Positions 49,265-58,257 of a stretch of DNA of 64,000 nt are shown here, piece by piece; within the stretch, counting starts at the first letter, position 1; each line of letters opens with the position of its first letter. Source of the stretch: RUG572 sp964386385 (GTDB taxonomy: Bacteria; Verrucomicrobiota; Kiritimatiellia; RFP12; UBA1067). The notes under the pieces are model-generated. The model did no database searches and was not told the origin of the DNA. It saw only the letters and a list, made by a program, of their open reading frames with translations. Made by a program: the position numbers and the translations under genes. Location: NCBI GenBank assembly GCA_964386385.1, contig CAYLRN010000003.1, positions 62,001-126,000 of the forward strand, read 5' to 3'.

Positions 49265-51478
49265 ATGATGAAAATGGCATTGTGGGCATTGATGGGGGCG
49301 GCGGCGTGTTCCGCCGCCGGCTTCTCCATTCCATCCGGGGCCAGAGTCCTCGACGTCGGCGCGGGGGCAGGCTTCGCCACGGTCGAAGAGGTGTTCGACG
49401 CCGTCAGGTCGATTCGCGCGAAGGACGTGGCGACGCCGCTGTGCGTTTGCATCGCGCCAGGCGACTACGCGCCGGCAAGGCCGCTGGCGATCGACGAACG
49501 TATGGCCTCGACGAACTTCGCGCCGCTCGTCGTGTGCGCGAAGGACCTCTCCCGCCGTCCGCGGCTGCACGGCGGCGCTCCGGTCGGAGGATGGACGCAG
49601 GCCAGGTTCAACGGCCGGGACGTCTGGTGCGCCGACGTCGCGTCGCTCGGACTCGACGCGCGCTCCCGCCTTTTCTTCTACAACGGGCGGCGGATGCAGC
49701 CGGCGCGCTGGCCGAACGTCGACCCGAAGCGTCCGTACACGACTGGCTTCGCGTTTGCGGACGCGCGCGGCCTTGTCGCGAAGAGGGAGCGCTTTTCCGC
49801 CACCGGCCTTTTCGAGGACGAAATACAGATCCGTCCCGGCGACGAGCGCGCGTGGGCGCATCCGGAGGACGCCTGGGCAATCGTCTTCCCGCGCCACAAC
49901 TGGTGGAATCGTCTGGTGGACGTCGTCTCCGTCACCGGCGGGATCGTCCGCGTCAAGGCGGCGCACAGGGAAATCTCCGACCGGCTCTTCCCATGGGACC
50001 GCTGGTGCGTGGAGAACATGGCGGAGGAGCTGGACTCCCCTGGCGAGTGGTATCACGACCCTCGAGCGAAGAAGGTCTACTTCATCACCCCCGACGGCTC
50101 GAATCCGAACGACGGACGGACGACGATGGCGCGCGGGGGCGAAATGCTTTCGGTGACCGGCGGCAACGTCTCCGTCGTCGGGCTTGAGTTCACGGGCGGA
50201 AACATGGGCGTCCGCATCGCGGCGGACGGCGTCTCCCTCCTCGGCTGCTCGGTGCACGACGTCGGCTCGCACGGCGGCTACGGAGTCTCCGTGCACGGAC
50301 ACCGCGTGCGCGTCGCGGACTGCGACGTCTTCAACGTCGGCGGGAACGGCGTCTTCGTGCACTCCTTTCCGAAGGAATGCAGGGTCGACGACAGGATGGA
50401 CGTCGTAGTGGAGAACAACTACATCCACCATTGCGGACAGATAAACTCGCACGGCATCGGCATATGGATAACGGGACAGGGCGTCCGCGTAAGCAACAAC
50501 CTCGTGCACGACATGCCGCGGTGCGGAATCTTCGGCTACGGACGCTTCTGCGAGCTCTCCTACAACCGCATCCGCCACGTGAACACGATCAACGACGACA
50601 CGGGGGCGATCTACGGCGGCGGCTGGGTCGGCGGGACCGGCTCGAAGGTCTGCTACAACTGGATTTCCGATTCGATCGGCTTCCAGCGTCAGCGCGACGG
50701 GGCTTACCGCCTCCACAGGGGCGCGTGCGGGGTCTATCCGGACGAGGGCTGCGGCGGCCTCTCCGTCTACGGCAACTTGATCGAGCGCTGCCACCACGTG
50801 GCGATGCACCTCCACAACGGACGCTGGATAACGATCTCCAACAATGTCTTCGTCTCTAACGGCGCGCTGCCGACCGACGCATATTCGGCGCAGCTCTCGC
50901 TCCAGACGTGGAATTCCGACCCGAACGGATATTTCATGCGCGTCAGGCGGGCGGACATCTCGAACGAGTACCACAGGGTCGTGGACGCAGATCCGCGTTG
51001 GCGGAGCTTCCCCGCGCTTGCGCAGGCTCCGGACGACGCCACCGCGTTCAGCGACGACGGAACGACGATGATGGGCAACCGCGTCGTGAACAACGTCGTC
51101 GCTTATCCAGACCAGGGGGCCGGGCTGATGCTGCGGGGATGGATGCTCAACGTGGCGACGAACTTCTTCGACCGCAACGTCTACTGGCCGGGCGCGAACG
51201 CGGCAGTGCGGATGCAGACCGCGCGGAAGGGTGCGCCGGGATGGGACGCCTGGCGTTCGGCGGGCGAGGACGCGAACTCCGTCGTCGCCGACCCTCTTTT
51301 CGTGGACGCGGCGAAGCGCGACTACCGCCTTCGCCCCGACTCGCCCGCGTTCAGGCTTGGCTTCGTGGAACTTCCGTACGAGAAGATGGGCCTCAGGAAG
51401 AGCGAACTGCGCCCCGAACTGCCCGTCGAGGCGGAAGGCGTGCGCGAACACCCCGAATGGCTTGAGGTGGGGCGTTGA
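49265..51478 (+). CDS. Secreted right-handed parallel beta-helix protein (pectate-lyase-like)
   Basis: A 737-residue exported protein. A short signal peptide (MALWALMGAAACSAAG) is followed by an N-terminal Ig-like/guide domain (to about 270). A right-handed beta-helix then has repeating asparagine/valine coils (VVGLEFTGGNMGVRIAADGV, VVENNYIHHCG, VRVSNNLVHDMPRCGIF, WITISNNVFVSNGAL). Such proteins are polysaccharide lyases or hydrolases, or binding proteins. The catalytic residues cannot be assigned. The start at 49265 is chosen because it lies just after the -10 box and gives the best signal peptide. Its stop overlaps the TTG start of the TolC-like gene (TTGA), so the operon continues through 54671. 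Confidence 0.78.
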   Translation: MMKMALWALMGAAACSAAGFSIPSGARVLDVGAGAGFATVEEVFDAVRSIRAKDVATPLCVCIAPGDYAPARPLAIDERMASTNFAPLVVCAKDLSRRPRLHGGAPVGGWTQARFNGRDVWCADVASLGLDARSRLFFYNGRRMQPARWPNVDPKRPYTTGFAFADARGLVAKRERFSATGLFEDEIQIRPGDERAWAHPEDAWAIVFPRHNWWNRLVDVVSVTGGIVRVKAAHREISDRLFPWDRWCVENMAEELDSPGEWYHDPRAKKVYFITPDGSNPNDGRTTMARGGEMLSVTGGNVSVVGLEFTGGNMGVRIAADGVSLLGCSVHDVGSHGGYGVSVHGHRVRVADCDVFNVGGNGVFVHSFPKECRVDDRMDVVVENNYIHHCGQINSHGIGIWITGQGVRVSNNLVHDMPRCGIFGYGRFCELSYNRIRHVNTINDDTGAIYGGGWVGGTGSKVCYNWISDSIGFQRQRDGAYRLHRGACGVYPDEGCGGLSVYGNLIERCHHVAMHLHNGRWITISNNVFVSNGALPTDAYSAQLSLQTWNSDPNGYFMRVRRADISNEYHRVVDADPRWRSFPALAQAPDDATAFSDDGTTMMGNRVVNNVVAYPDQGAGLMLRGWMLNVATNFFDRNVYWPGANAAVRMQTARKGAPGWDAWRSAGEDANSVVADPLFVDAAKRDYRLRPDSPAFRLGFVELPYEKMGLRKSELRPELPVEAEGVREHPEWLEVGR

Positions 51479-53154
51479 GCCGGGCGGCACACAGAATCGC
51501 GCTTGCGGCGGCAGCCGCCATGGCCGTCTGCGGATGCCTGACGCCGGAACGCGCGGAGCGCGAGGCGGACGAGACCGCCGTTCGCCTGGCGACGGCCTGC
51601 TGGCGGGAGCAGACGGGGCTGACGAATTCGTTCGACGTAGTGCGTCCGGCGGACGTCCTGACGCTGCGCATCGCGCTTGAGGCCGTGCGCCGGGGAATGA
51701 CGAACGCCGTCTTTCCGCGCATCGACGGCGTGGCGCCGCTCGGCCTGTCGAACGGACTTGTCCGCCTCTCCCTCGACGACGCGCTGCGCATCGGCGCCCG
51801 CAACAACCGCAAGTACCAGACGCTGAAGGAGACCGTCTACCAGAAGGCGCTTGCGCTCGACACGGAGAGCTATGCCTTCGACACGAAGTTCAGCAGCTTC
51901 CTGCTCGGCGCCCTCACGGGAAGCCCGGAGGCGACGAAGGGCTACTCCCAGGCGGGCGCCGGGGCCACGCGAAAGTTCGAGAACGGCGCCACGATGGCCG
52001 GCAACATGGCCGTGGACGTCACGCGCATGATCCGCGACGACTGGAACTCGTTCGCCTGGACGGGCGACCTGACGATGACCGTGCCGCTCATGCGCGGAGG
52101 CGGACGCGACATAGTCCGCGAGGCCCTCACCCAGGCGGAGCGCGACCTCGCCTACTCGCTCTGCACGTTCGAGCGCTACCGCCAGACGTACGCGCTCTCC
52201 GTCGCGAAGACCTATTACAGCGTCCTCAAGTACGCGCAGAACAAGCGCAACTCCGAGGACAACGCCCGCCGCCTGGAGCAGAACTGGAACCGCGCCGAGA
52301 TGATGTTCAAGGCCGGGCGAATGGACCGCATCCAGGTAGACCAGGCGCGCACCGACCTTTTGACCGCGCGCCAGACGATCATCACCACGCAGCAGAGCTA
52401 CGAGGACACGCTTGACAGCTTCAAGATTTCCCTCGGCCTCGCCCCGGAGGCCCCGGTGGCGCTGCGCGACGAGGAACTGCAGCGTCTTCAGGACGAAATG
52501 GCCGATCTCGTCAAGAGCCGCCCCGACGCCCTGAGCGACTATCCGGCCGAGGGCGAGGCCCTGAACATCGCGCTCGTCGAGCGGCGCGACCTGGCCGTCG
52601 CGCGCGGCGACGTCGTGGACGCCGAGCGTGCGGTCAAGATCGCGGCCGACGCCCTGCGCGCCGACCTGACGGTCGAGGGCGGCGGATCGTACGACGCGGG
52701 CCGCCGCCAGCACACGGAGAACGGCGTGGACGAGACGGTCGGCACCTCCCTCAAGGTACGCTGGTCCGCGCCGTGGGACAGGCGCAAGGAACGCAACGCC
52801 TACAGAAAGTCGCTGATCGCGCTCGACCAGAGCCGGCGGACGCTGCAGGAGGAGGAGGATTCGGTGAAGAACGAGGTCCGCGCCGGATACCGCGAGCTCG
52901 TCGCCGCGCGCGCACTCTACGAGAACAAGGTCGAGGCGTTCCGCGTGGCGCAGATGCGCGTGCGGGCGATAGACCTCTTCATGCAGAGCGGGCGCAGCTC
53001 CATGCGCGACATCCTTGAGTCCGAAAGCGCCCTGCTGACGGCAAGGAACGCGCTCGTGTCCGCAGTCGTGGAATGGCGCACGAGCGATCTCTCCCTTCGC
53101 AGCGCCATGGGCATTTTCCGCATCTCCAACGACGGAACGTGGGTGAAACAATGA
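51475..53154 (+). CDS. TolC-family outer-membrane efflux lipoprotein
   Basis: A 559-residue protein starting at TTG. AMAVCGC gives a likely lipobox, as in many PVC and Pseudomonas outer-membrane channels. Two OEP repeats follow, with long helices (LSLDDALRIGARNNRKYQTLKE, NWNRAEMMFKAGRMDRIQVDQA, EVRAGYRELVAARALYENKVEA) and beta strands between them. It should form a trimeric exit duct that works with the fusion protein encoded next. Both junctions are four-base overlaps (TTGA and ATGA), which argues for one translational unit with the beta-helix gene and the HlyD-type gene. Confidence 0.85.
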   Translation: MSRAAHRIALAAAAAMAVCGCLTPERAEREADETAVRLATACWREQTGLTNSFDVVRPADVLTLRIALEAVRRGMTNAVFPRIDGVAPLGLSNGLVRLSLDDALRIGARNNRKYQTLKETVYQKALALDTESYAFDTKFSSFLLGALTGSPEATKGYSQAGAGATRKFENGATMAGNMAVDVTRMIRDDWNSFAWTGDLTMTVPLMRGGGRDIVREALTQAERDLAYSLCTFERYRQTYALSVAKTYYSVLKYAQNKRNSEDNARRLEQNWNRAEMMFKAGRMDRIQVDQARTDLLTARQTIITTQQSYEDTLDSFKISLGLAPEAPVALRDEELQRLQDEMADLVKSRPDALSDYPAEGEALNIALVERRDLAVARGDVVDAERAVKIAADALRADLTVEGGGSYDAGRRQHTENGVDETVGTSLKVRWSAPWDRRKERNAYRKSLIALDQSRRTLQEEEDSVKNEVRAGYRELVAARALYENKVEAFRVAQMRVRAIDLFMQSGRSSMRDILESESALLTARNALVSAVVEWRTSDLSLRSAMGIFRISNDGTWVKQ

Positions 53155-54671
53155 CAGTGAAGAAATTCGGGAAGAAGAAGGTCGTCCTGCTTTTGGCCGC
53201 CGCCGCCGCGATCGCCGTGGCCGTGCCGCTGTTCATGCGCGGCGGGGCGTCCGGCGAAGAGGCCGTGCCCACGTTCACCGTGGTGGAAGGCCCGCTGACG
53301 ATCGGCATAGCGTCCGGTGGCTCCGTACAGAGCCGCGACAAGATCGTGCTGCGCAGCGAACTGGAAGGCAAGAACACGATACTCTGGATTGTCGACGACG
53401 GCGTGAACGTGAAGGCCGGCGACCTTCTCGTGGAGTTCGACGTGGCGACGCTCATAGAGAAGCGCAACGACCAGGAGATCACCGCCAACACGACGCACGG
53501 AAACCTGATCATCGCCCAGGAGAAGCTGGAGGTGACGAAGGGCGACTGCGAGGCGAGCCTCCTTGAACGCGAAGTGGACCTCACGCTCGCGAAGATGAAT
53601 CTCGAAAAGTACGAGAAGGGCGACTATCCGCAGCAGGAGCGCGAATGCGACTCGAACATTGCCCTTGCGGACGAGGAGCTCAAGCGCGCCGCCGAAAAGC
53701 TCGAATGGTCCAAGCGTCTCGCCAAGGAGGGATTCCTCACGCGCACGGAATTGCAGGCGGACGAACTTGCGCTCCACCAGAAGGAGATAAAGCTGGAGAT
53801 GGAGCGGACGAAGATGAGTGTGCTTACTAACTACACCGTCCACCAGCAGACCGCCACGCACAAGTCCGCAGTCCGAAAGGCGACGCGCGCCCTCGCCCGC
53901 GCGAAGTGGCAGACGAAGTCGCAGATTCGCCAGGGCGAGACCGAGATCATCCAGCGCGCCCGTGAATACGAACGCGCCACGAACCGCCTCGCCGAGCTCA
54001 ACTTCCAGATATCGAAGGCCCGCATCGTCGCGCCGACGAACGGCGTCGTCCTCTACGCCGGCACGGCCCGCCGCCGTTGGTGGGAGAACCCGCTCGCCGC
54101 CGGCGAGACGGCCGTGCAGCGCCAGGAGCTCATCTACCTTCCGCTTGACGACGGACTGATCGTGGAGGTCATGGTGCCCGAGGCCTCGCTCAACAAGCTG
54201 GAAGTCGGCATGGAGGCGAACGTCACGGTCGATGCCTTCCCGAATCGCGTCTTCAGGGGCAGACTCGCGAAGCTGGGCATTCTGCCCGACGCGCAGGCGA
54301 CGCGCATGAATCCGGACCTTAAGCTCTTCAAGTGCGAACTCGATTGCGACTTCGAGGGCGCGACGCCTCGCCCGGGCATGAGCTGCGACGTGGAGCTCGT
54401 CAAGGAGGTCTTCACCACGACGCTCTACTGCCCGGTGCAGTGCGTCGTGCGCATCGACGGAGATCCGTACGTGTACGTCCGCGGCGGCGAGGGCTGGGTC
54501 CCGAGTCGCGTGGAGGTGGGACCGGACAACAACCGCATGATCCGCATCCTTTCGGGCGTGAAGGCCGGCGAGGAGATAATGCTCGCGCCGCCGGTAAGCG
54601 AGGAGAAGGACAAGGAGCAGCCGCAGCAGAAGCAGGAGAAGCCTCATGCGCCGCCTGCCGCCGGCGCATGA
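53151..54671 (+). CDS. HlyD/RND-type membrane fusion protein
   Basis: A 506-residue periplasmic adaptor anchored by an N-terminal helix (VVLLLAAAAAIAVAVPLFM). A lipoyl half-motif (ILWIVDDGVNVKAGDLLVEF, about 75-95) precedes a long coiled-coil hairpin (about 110-295) and the second half (ISKARIVAPTNGVVLY). Beta-barrel and membrane-proximal domains come next (MVPEASLNKLEVGMEANVTV, GMSCDVELVKE). The end is charged and Gln-rich. It should connect an inner-membrane transporter to the TolC-like protein, but no ABC or RND pump gene follows. Instead a minus-strand gene ends 37 bases away. ATGA at its stop suggests that another coupled gene once began here. Confidence 0.88.
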   Translation: MTVKKFGKKKVVLLLAAAAAIAVAVPLFMRGGASGEEAVPTFTVVEGPLTIGIASGGSVQSRDKIVLRSELEGKNTILWIVDDGVNVKAGDLLVEFDVATLIEKRNDQEITANTTHGNLIIAQEKLEVTKGDCEASLLEREVDLTLAKMNLEKYEKGDYPQQERECDSNIALADEELKRAAEKLEWSKRLAKEGFLTRTELQADELALHQKEIKLEMERTKMSVLTNYTVHQQTATHKSAVRKATRALARAKWQTKSQIRQGETEIIQRAREYERATNRLAELNFQISKARIVAPTNGVVLYAGTARRRWWENPLAAGETAVQRQELIYLPLDDGLIVEVMVPEASLNKLEVGMEANVTVDAFPNRVFRGRLAKLGILPDAQATRMNPDLKLFKCELDCDFEGATPRPGMSCDVELVKEVFTTTLYCPVQCVVRIDGDPYVYVRGGEGWVPSRVEVGPDNNRMIRILSGVKAGEEIMLAPPVSEEKDKEQPQQKQEKPHAPPAAGA

Positions 54672-54707
54672 GCGGACCCATGGCGGCGTCCCGCTCCGGC
54701 GGGCGCG

Positions 54708-55799
54708 TCAGCCGATGGACTTCCCTATCCTGCGCAGGTCTTCGTCCGTCATCCCGGCCCCGGACGGAAGGCACAGCCCGCGCGTGAAGAGCGATTCGGA
54801 AGTCTCGCCGCCGTAGACCCGGCAGCCGTTGAACACGGGCTGGAGGTGGAGGGGCTTCCAGACGGGGCGCGTCTCGGCGTTCGCCGCGGCGAGCCGGTCG
54901 GCGACGTCGTCGCGCGCCCGCGTCGATGGGAAGACGAAGACGCTCAGCCAGCGCGTCGACTCCGTTTCCGCCGCGCATGGGAAGGGACGGGCGACGCCAT
55001 CGAGCGTCTCGCGGTAGAAGTCGAAGACTCTGCGCTTTCGCCTGAGGATTTCCGGCAGACGGTCCAGCTGCGCGCATCCCAGAGCGGCGAGGACGTTGCT
55101 CATGCGGTAGTTGTATCCGACTTCGCGGTGTTCGTACCAGTTGACCGGTTCGCGCGCCTGCTGCGAGCGCCATCGGGCGCGTTCGACGGCGGCAGGGTCA
55201 GAGGAAAGGACGGCGCCGCCGCCTGACGTGGTGACGATCTTGTTGCCGTTAAAGGACAGCGCGGACATGAGGCCGGCCTGTCCGGCGGGTCGCCCGCGCC
55301 ACGTGGCGCCGAATGACTCGGCGGCGTCCACGACGAGCGCGGCGTTGTGCCGCCGGCAGACGTCCTCGAGCGCGTCGTAGTCGCAGCACTGCCCGTAGAT
55401 GTCCGCCGCAATTACGACGACGCGCCCTGCGTGGGTCTTCCGCACGTCGCGCAGCGCCTCCTCCAGCAGGGGGATGGAAATCGTGCCGCAGTCGGAATCG
55501 ACGAAGACTAGCCGCGCACCGCGATGCCAGGCGGGGCCGACGGTGGCGATGAATGTCAGCGTCGATGCGACGACGACGGTGTCGCGGCCGACGTCCAGTT
55601 CGGCCATGATCAGGTCGAGGGCGGCCGTGCCGCTTGCGACCGCGGCGGCGTGGCGGCCTGTCAGTCCTCCGAGGCGTCTGTCGAATGCGTCCACCATCGG
55701 GCCGCACGGGGCCACGTAGCCGGAATCGAACGCCTGCGAGACCGCGGCGCGTTCTTCGTCGCCGAACCATGGCGGGGAGAGAAAGATGCGCTTGTCCAT
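54708..55799 (-). CDS. DegT/DnrJ/EryC1/StrS-family aminotransferase
   Basis: A 363-residue PLP enzyme that transfers an amino group to a keto-sugar nucleotide for surface glycan synthesis. GYVAPCGPMVDAFD, VASGTAALDL, FIATVGPAW, VDAAESFGA and SFNGNKIVTTSGGG (PLP-lysine 187) are conserved as in PglE and related UDP-4-keto-sugar aminotransferases. EVGYNYRMSNVLAALG is the expected C-terminal element. The specific sugar is not identified. It starts one base after the rarA stop on the same strand and is probably transcribed from the rarA promoter. The pairing of a glycan gene with a recombination factor is not functionally obvious. Confidence 0.88.
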   Translation of the reverse strand: MDKRIFLSPPWFGDEERAAVSQAFDSGYVAPCGPMVDAFDRRLGGLTGRHAAAVASGTAALDLIMAELDVGRDTVVVASTLTFIATVGPAWHRGARLVFVDSDCGTISIPLLEEALRDVRKTHAGRVVVIAADIYGQCCDYDALEDVCRRHNAALVVDAAESFGATWRGRPAGQAGLMSALSFNGNKIVTTSGGGAVLSSDPAAVERARWRSQQAREPVNWYEHREVGYNYRMSNVLAALGCAQLDRLPEILRRKRRVFDFYRETLDGVARPFPCAAETESTRWLSVFVFPSTRARDDVADRLAAANAETRPVWKPLHLQPVFNGCRVYGGETSESLFTRGLCLPSGAGMTDEDLRRIGKSIG

Positions 55800-55800
55800 G

Positions 55801-57075
55801 TCAGTTTCCCTTTTTCAGGGTCTTCATGCGCTGGGCGATCGTCGCCTCGTAGCCGCGGTCGGACGGGACGTAGTACGTCTTCGGAATGCGGAGATAGTCC
55901 TGCTCCGTCCAGGCGTTGCCGTAGGAATGCGGATACTTGTAGCCGGCGTTCGATTCCGCGCCGATTGCCCTGACGTGTACGTTCTTCAGGTGTTCCGGCA
56001 CCGGCTGGACGGCGCCGGTCTCGACGTCGCGCCATGCCGTGTTCAGGGCCTCGTAGGAGCGGTTGGACTTTGGGGCGGTGGCGAGATACGTCGTCGCCTG
56101 CGCAAGGGCGATGCGCGCCTCCGGCATTCCGACGAACTCGACGGCGTGGAGGGCGGCGACGGCGACGGTGAGACCGCGCGGGTCTGCGTTGCCTATGTCC
56201 TCGGATGCGGAGATGACGAGGCGGCGGGCGATGAAACGCGGGTCTTCGCCGGCGACGAGCATTTTCGCGAGCCAGTATATCGCGGCGTCCGGGTCCGTGC
56301 CGCGAATCGACTTGATGAACGCGGAAATGGTGTCGTAGTGTCCGTCCTCCTTCTTGTCGTACTGCACCTGGCGTTTCTGGACGCATTCCTGGATCACGTC
56401 GAGCGTCAGGCGAATCTTGCCGTCGTCATCCGGCGGGGTGGAGCGGACTGCGATTTCAAGGGCGGTCAGGGCATGGCGGCCGTCGCCGTCGCATATTTCG
56501 GAGAGAAAGGCGCGCGCGTCGTCGGCCAGTTCGACGGCCAGTTCGCCGTAGCCGCGCTCCTTGTCGGCCAGCGCCCGGTCGAGAAGGGTGGCGGTCTCGG
56601 CGGGGGAGAGGGGGCGAAGCTCGAAGACGAGCGACCGGCTGGTGAGCGGCGTGTTGACGAACATGGACGGGTTGTGTGTCGTCGCGCCGATCAGGACCAC
56701 CGTGCCGTCCTCGACGTACGGGAGAAGAACGTCCTGCTGGGACTTGTTGAAGCGGTGGATCTCGTCCACGAAGAGGATCGTGCCCATGCCGCCAAGCTCG
56801 CTCCGCGCACTGTCGCAGACCCTGCGTATCTCGGCGACGTTGGAGACAACGCCGGAGCAGCGGACGAAGTTGCGCTCCGTCGTGCGGGCTATGACTTCCG
56901 CCAGCGTCGTCTTCCCGCATCCGGGCGGACCGTAGAGTATTATGTTTGTGAGCCTGTCAGCCTCGATGACGCGGCGCAATAGCCTGCCAGGGCCGAGGAC
57001 GTGCGACTGTCCCACGACCTCTTCCAGCGTGCGCGGACGCATTCGCGCGGCAAGCGGTTCTGAAGTTGGTTTCAT
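55801..57075 (-). CDS. rarA: Replication-associated recombination protein A (MgsA/RarA AAA+ ATPase)
   Basis: A 424-residue AAA+ protein that acts at stalled replication forks. MRPRTLEEVVGQSH is followed by Walker A GPPGCGKTT (49-57) and Walker B ILFVDEIHRF (Asp104/Glu105), with sensor GATTHNPS and a tetramerisation C-terminal domain (GTDPDAAIYWLAKML, HAVEFVGMPEARIALAQAT, YKYPHSYGNAW). All motor residues are intact. The ATG lies seven bases after a TGCTATAAT box, so the transcript is probably leaderless. The DegT aminotransferase gene follows one base after its stop. Confidence 0.95.
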   Translation of the reverse strand: MKPTSEPLAARMRPRTLEEVVGQSHVLGPGRLLRRVIEADRLTNIILYGPPGCGKTTLAEVIARTTERNFVRCSGVVSNVAEIRRVCDSARSELGGMGTILFVDEIHRFNKSQQDVLLPYVEDGTVVLIGATTHNPSMFVNTPLTSRSLVFELRPLSPAETATLLDRALADKERGYGELAVELADDARAFLSEICDGDGRHALTALEIAVRSTPPDDDGKIRLTLDVIQECVQKRQVQYDKKEDGHYDTISAFIKSIRGTDPDAAIYWLAKMLVAGEDPRFIARRLVISASEDIGNADPRGLTVAVAALHAVEFVGMPEARIALAQATTYLATAPKSNRSYEALNTAWRDVETGAVQPVPEHLKNVHVRAIGAESNAGYKYPHSYGNAWTEQDYLRIPKTYYVPSDRGYEATIAQRMKTLKKGN

Positions 57076-57082
57076 GTGCGCT

Positions 57083-57091
57083 ATTATAGCA
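57083..57091 (-). promoter_or_regulatory. Extended -10 box seven bases before rarA
   Basis: On the minus strand TGCTATAAT, TATAAT at 57088-57083, with the ATG at 57075. A leaderless transcript is implied. Confidence 0.65.
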
Positions 57092-57288
57092 CACGTTGCG
57101 CCATGCGCGGTTCAAGTCGCCTCCGAAGCGAATGCTGGCGGCAATGCCGGCAAGGCATGGACGGATGGCGCTCCGCATGGAAATGGCTGGACGAACGTGC
57201 AATTATTTTGTCCGCTTGTCCATGGCGGAAGACGGCGGAAAAGTCTAGAATACCGGCATCGCAGTAAAACCTGAAAAGGAATACGGAC

Positions 57289-58122
57289 ATGAAAAAGGCA
57301 CTTCTCCCATTGCTGGCGGCGGCCTCCGCGATGGCGTTCGCCGCCGGCGTGGCGGACTATCCGATGAACGACGTGAACAAAATGCTCGCGTCGGAATGCG
57401 CAAGGCGCGGCATCACGATCGTCGACTACCATCTCCATCTGCGCGGCGGCATGACGCCCGAAAAGGCGAACGGGCGGCAGGAGGCGTGGATCGTCAGGTC
57501 AAGCGCGATGGACAACCACGGACGCGAATGGGAGACGCGGAGCAACGGGCAGCTCTCCGCTTTCGCCGCGAAGTCCCGCGCCGTAAATCCGTCCATTCCC
57601 GTCGGCGTCCAGGTGAACGACCGCGACTGGTTCAGGCAGATCGACGCGGCGACGCGCGCGAAACTGGACTACGTCCTGGCCGATTCCATGATCATGGGCA
57701 AGCGCGCGGACGGACGCGACTGCCGCCTCTGGGAGCCGCAGGACATCCCAGACGCGGAGAAGTGGATGGACCGCTACGTCGCCCACAACCTCCAGATTCT
57801 CGGCGAACCCATCTCCATCCTCGCCAACCCCACGTATCTGCCAATCGAGATCGCGGGCGACTACGACAGGCTATGGACGGAGGCGCGAATGCGCGCCATC
57901 ATCGCAAAGGCGGTGGAGCGCGGCATTGCAATCGAAATCCAGGCGGAATCGCCATATCCGCGTCCGAAGTTCCTGAAGCTCGCCAAGGAAATGGGCGCCA
58001 AGTTCTCGTTCGGCACAAACAACTTCAACGACAGGCCGAAGGACCTCTCGCGCTGGCTCGACGCGATCACGTGGCTCGACCTCAAGGGCGACGACATCTG
58101 GACGCCGGCGTGCCTGAAATAG
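57289..58122 (+). CDS. Secreted amidohydrolase/PHP-like putative metal hydrolase
   Basis: A 277-residue exported protein. A signal peptide (LLPLLAAASAMAFAAG) is followed by TIVDYHLHLRGG (metal-type HxH), DYVLADSMIMG, EPISILANPTYLPIEIAG and KFSFGTNNFNDR. This order is reminiscent of PHP-domain or TIM-barrel metal-dependent hydrolases. Only the first motif is a clear metal site, so activity is uncertain. AAAAGGA eight bases before the ATG supports the start. It is alone between divergent rarA and the sigma-54 regulator gene. The substrate is unknown. Confidence 0.5.
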   Translation: MKKALLPLLAAASAMAFAAGVADYPMNDVNKMLASECARRGITIVDYHLHLRGGMTPEKANGRQEAWIVRSSAMDNHGREWETRSNGQLSAFAAKSRAVNPSIPVGVQVNDRDWFRQIDAATRAKLDYVLADSMIMGKRADGRDCRLWEPQDIPDAEKWMDRYVAHNLQILGEPISILANPTYLPIEIAGDYDRLWTEARMRAIIAKAVERGIAIEIQAESPYPRPKFLKLAKEMGAKFSFGTNNFNDRPKDLSRWLDAITWLDLKGDDIWTPACLK

Positions 58123-58220
58123 GCGTCGTCGGCCGAAGCGAAGATTTACAGCGGACGTAAAACCGGGGCGGTAAAGTGCCGTACCCGGCTTTGCCGTTGT
58201 ACGTTTACTGCAACTGCTCG

Positions 58221-58249
58221 CTGACAGTCGGCGGCTTTTTTGCTATAAT
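58221..58249 (+). promoter_or_regulatory. Promoter of the sigma-54 activator gene
   Basis: CTGACA (58221-58226), 17 bases, TATAAT (58244-58249) preceded by TGC. The ATG at 58258 is eight bases later, so the mRNA is probably leaderless. Confidence 0.75.
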
Positions 58250-58257
58250 CCGTCTTC

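Noticed and set aside
54668..54787. Short frame overlapping the fusion-protein stop (ATGA) as a real gene
   Set aside because: Only about 39 codons, basic and Ser-rich, and antisense to the DegT gene; kept only as a hint of a lost neighbour.
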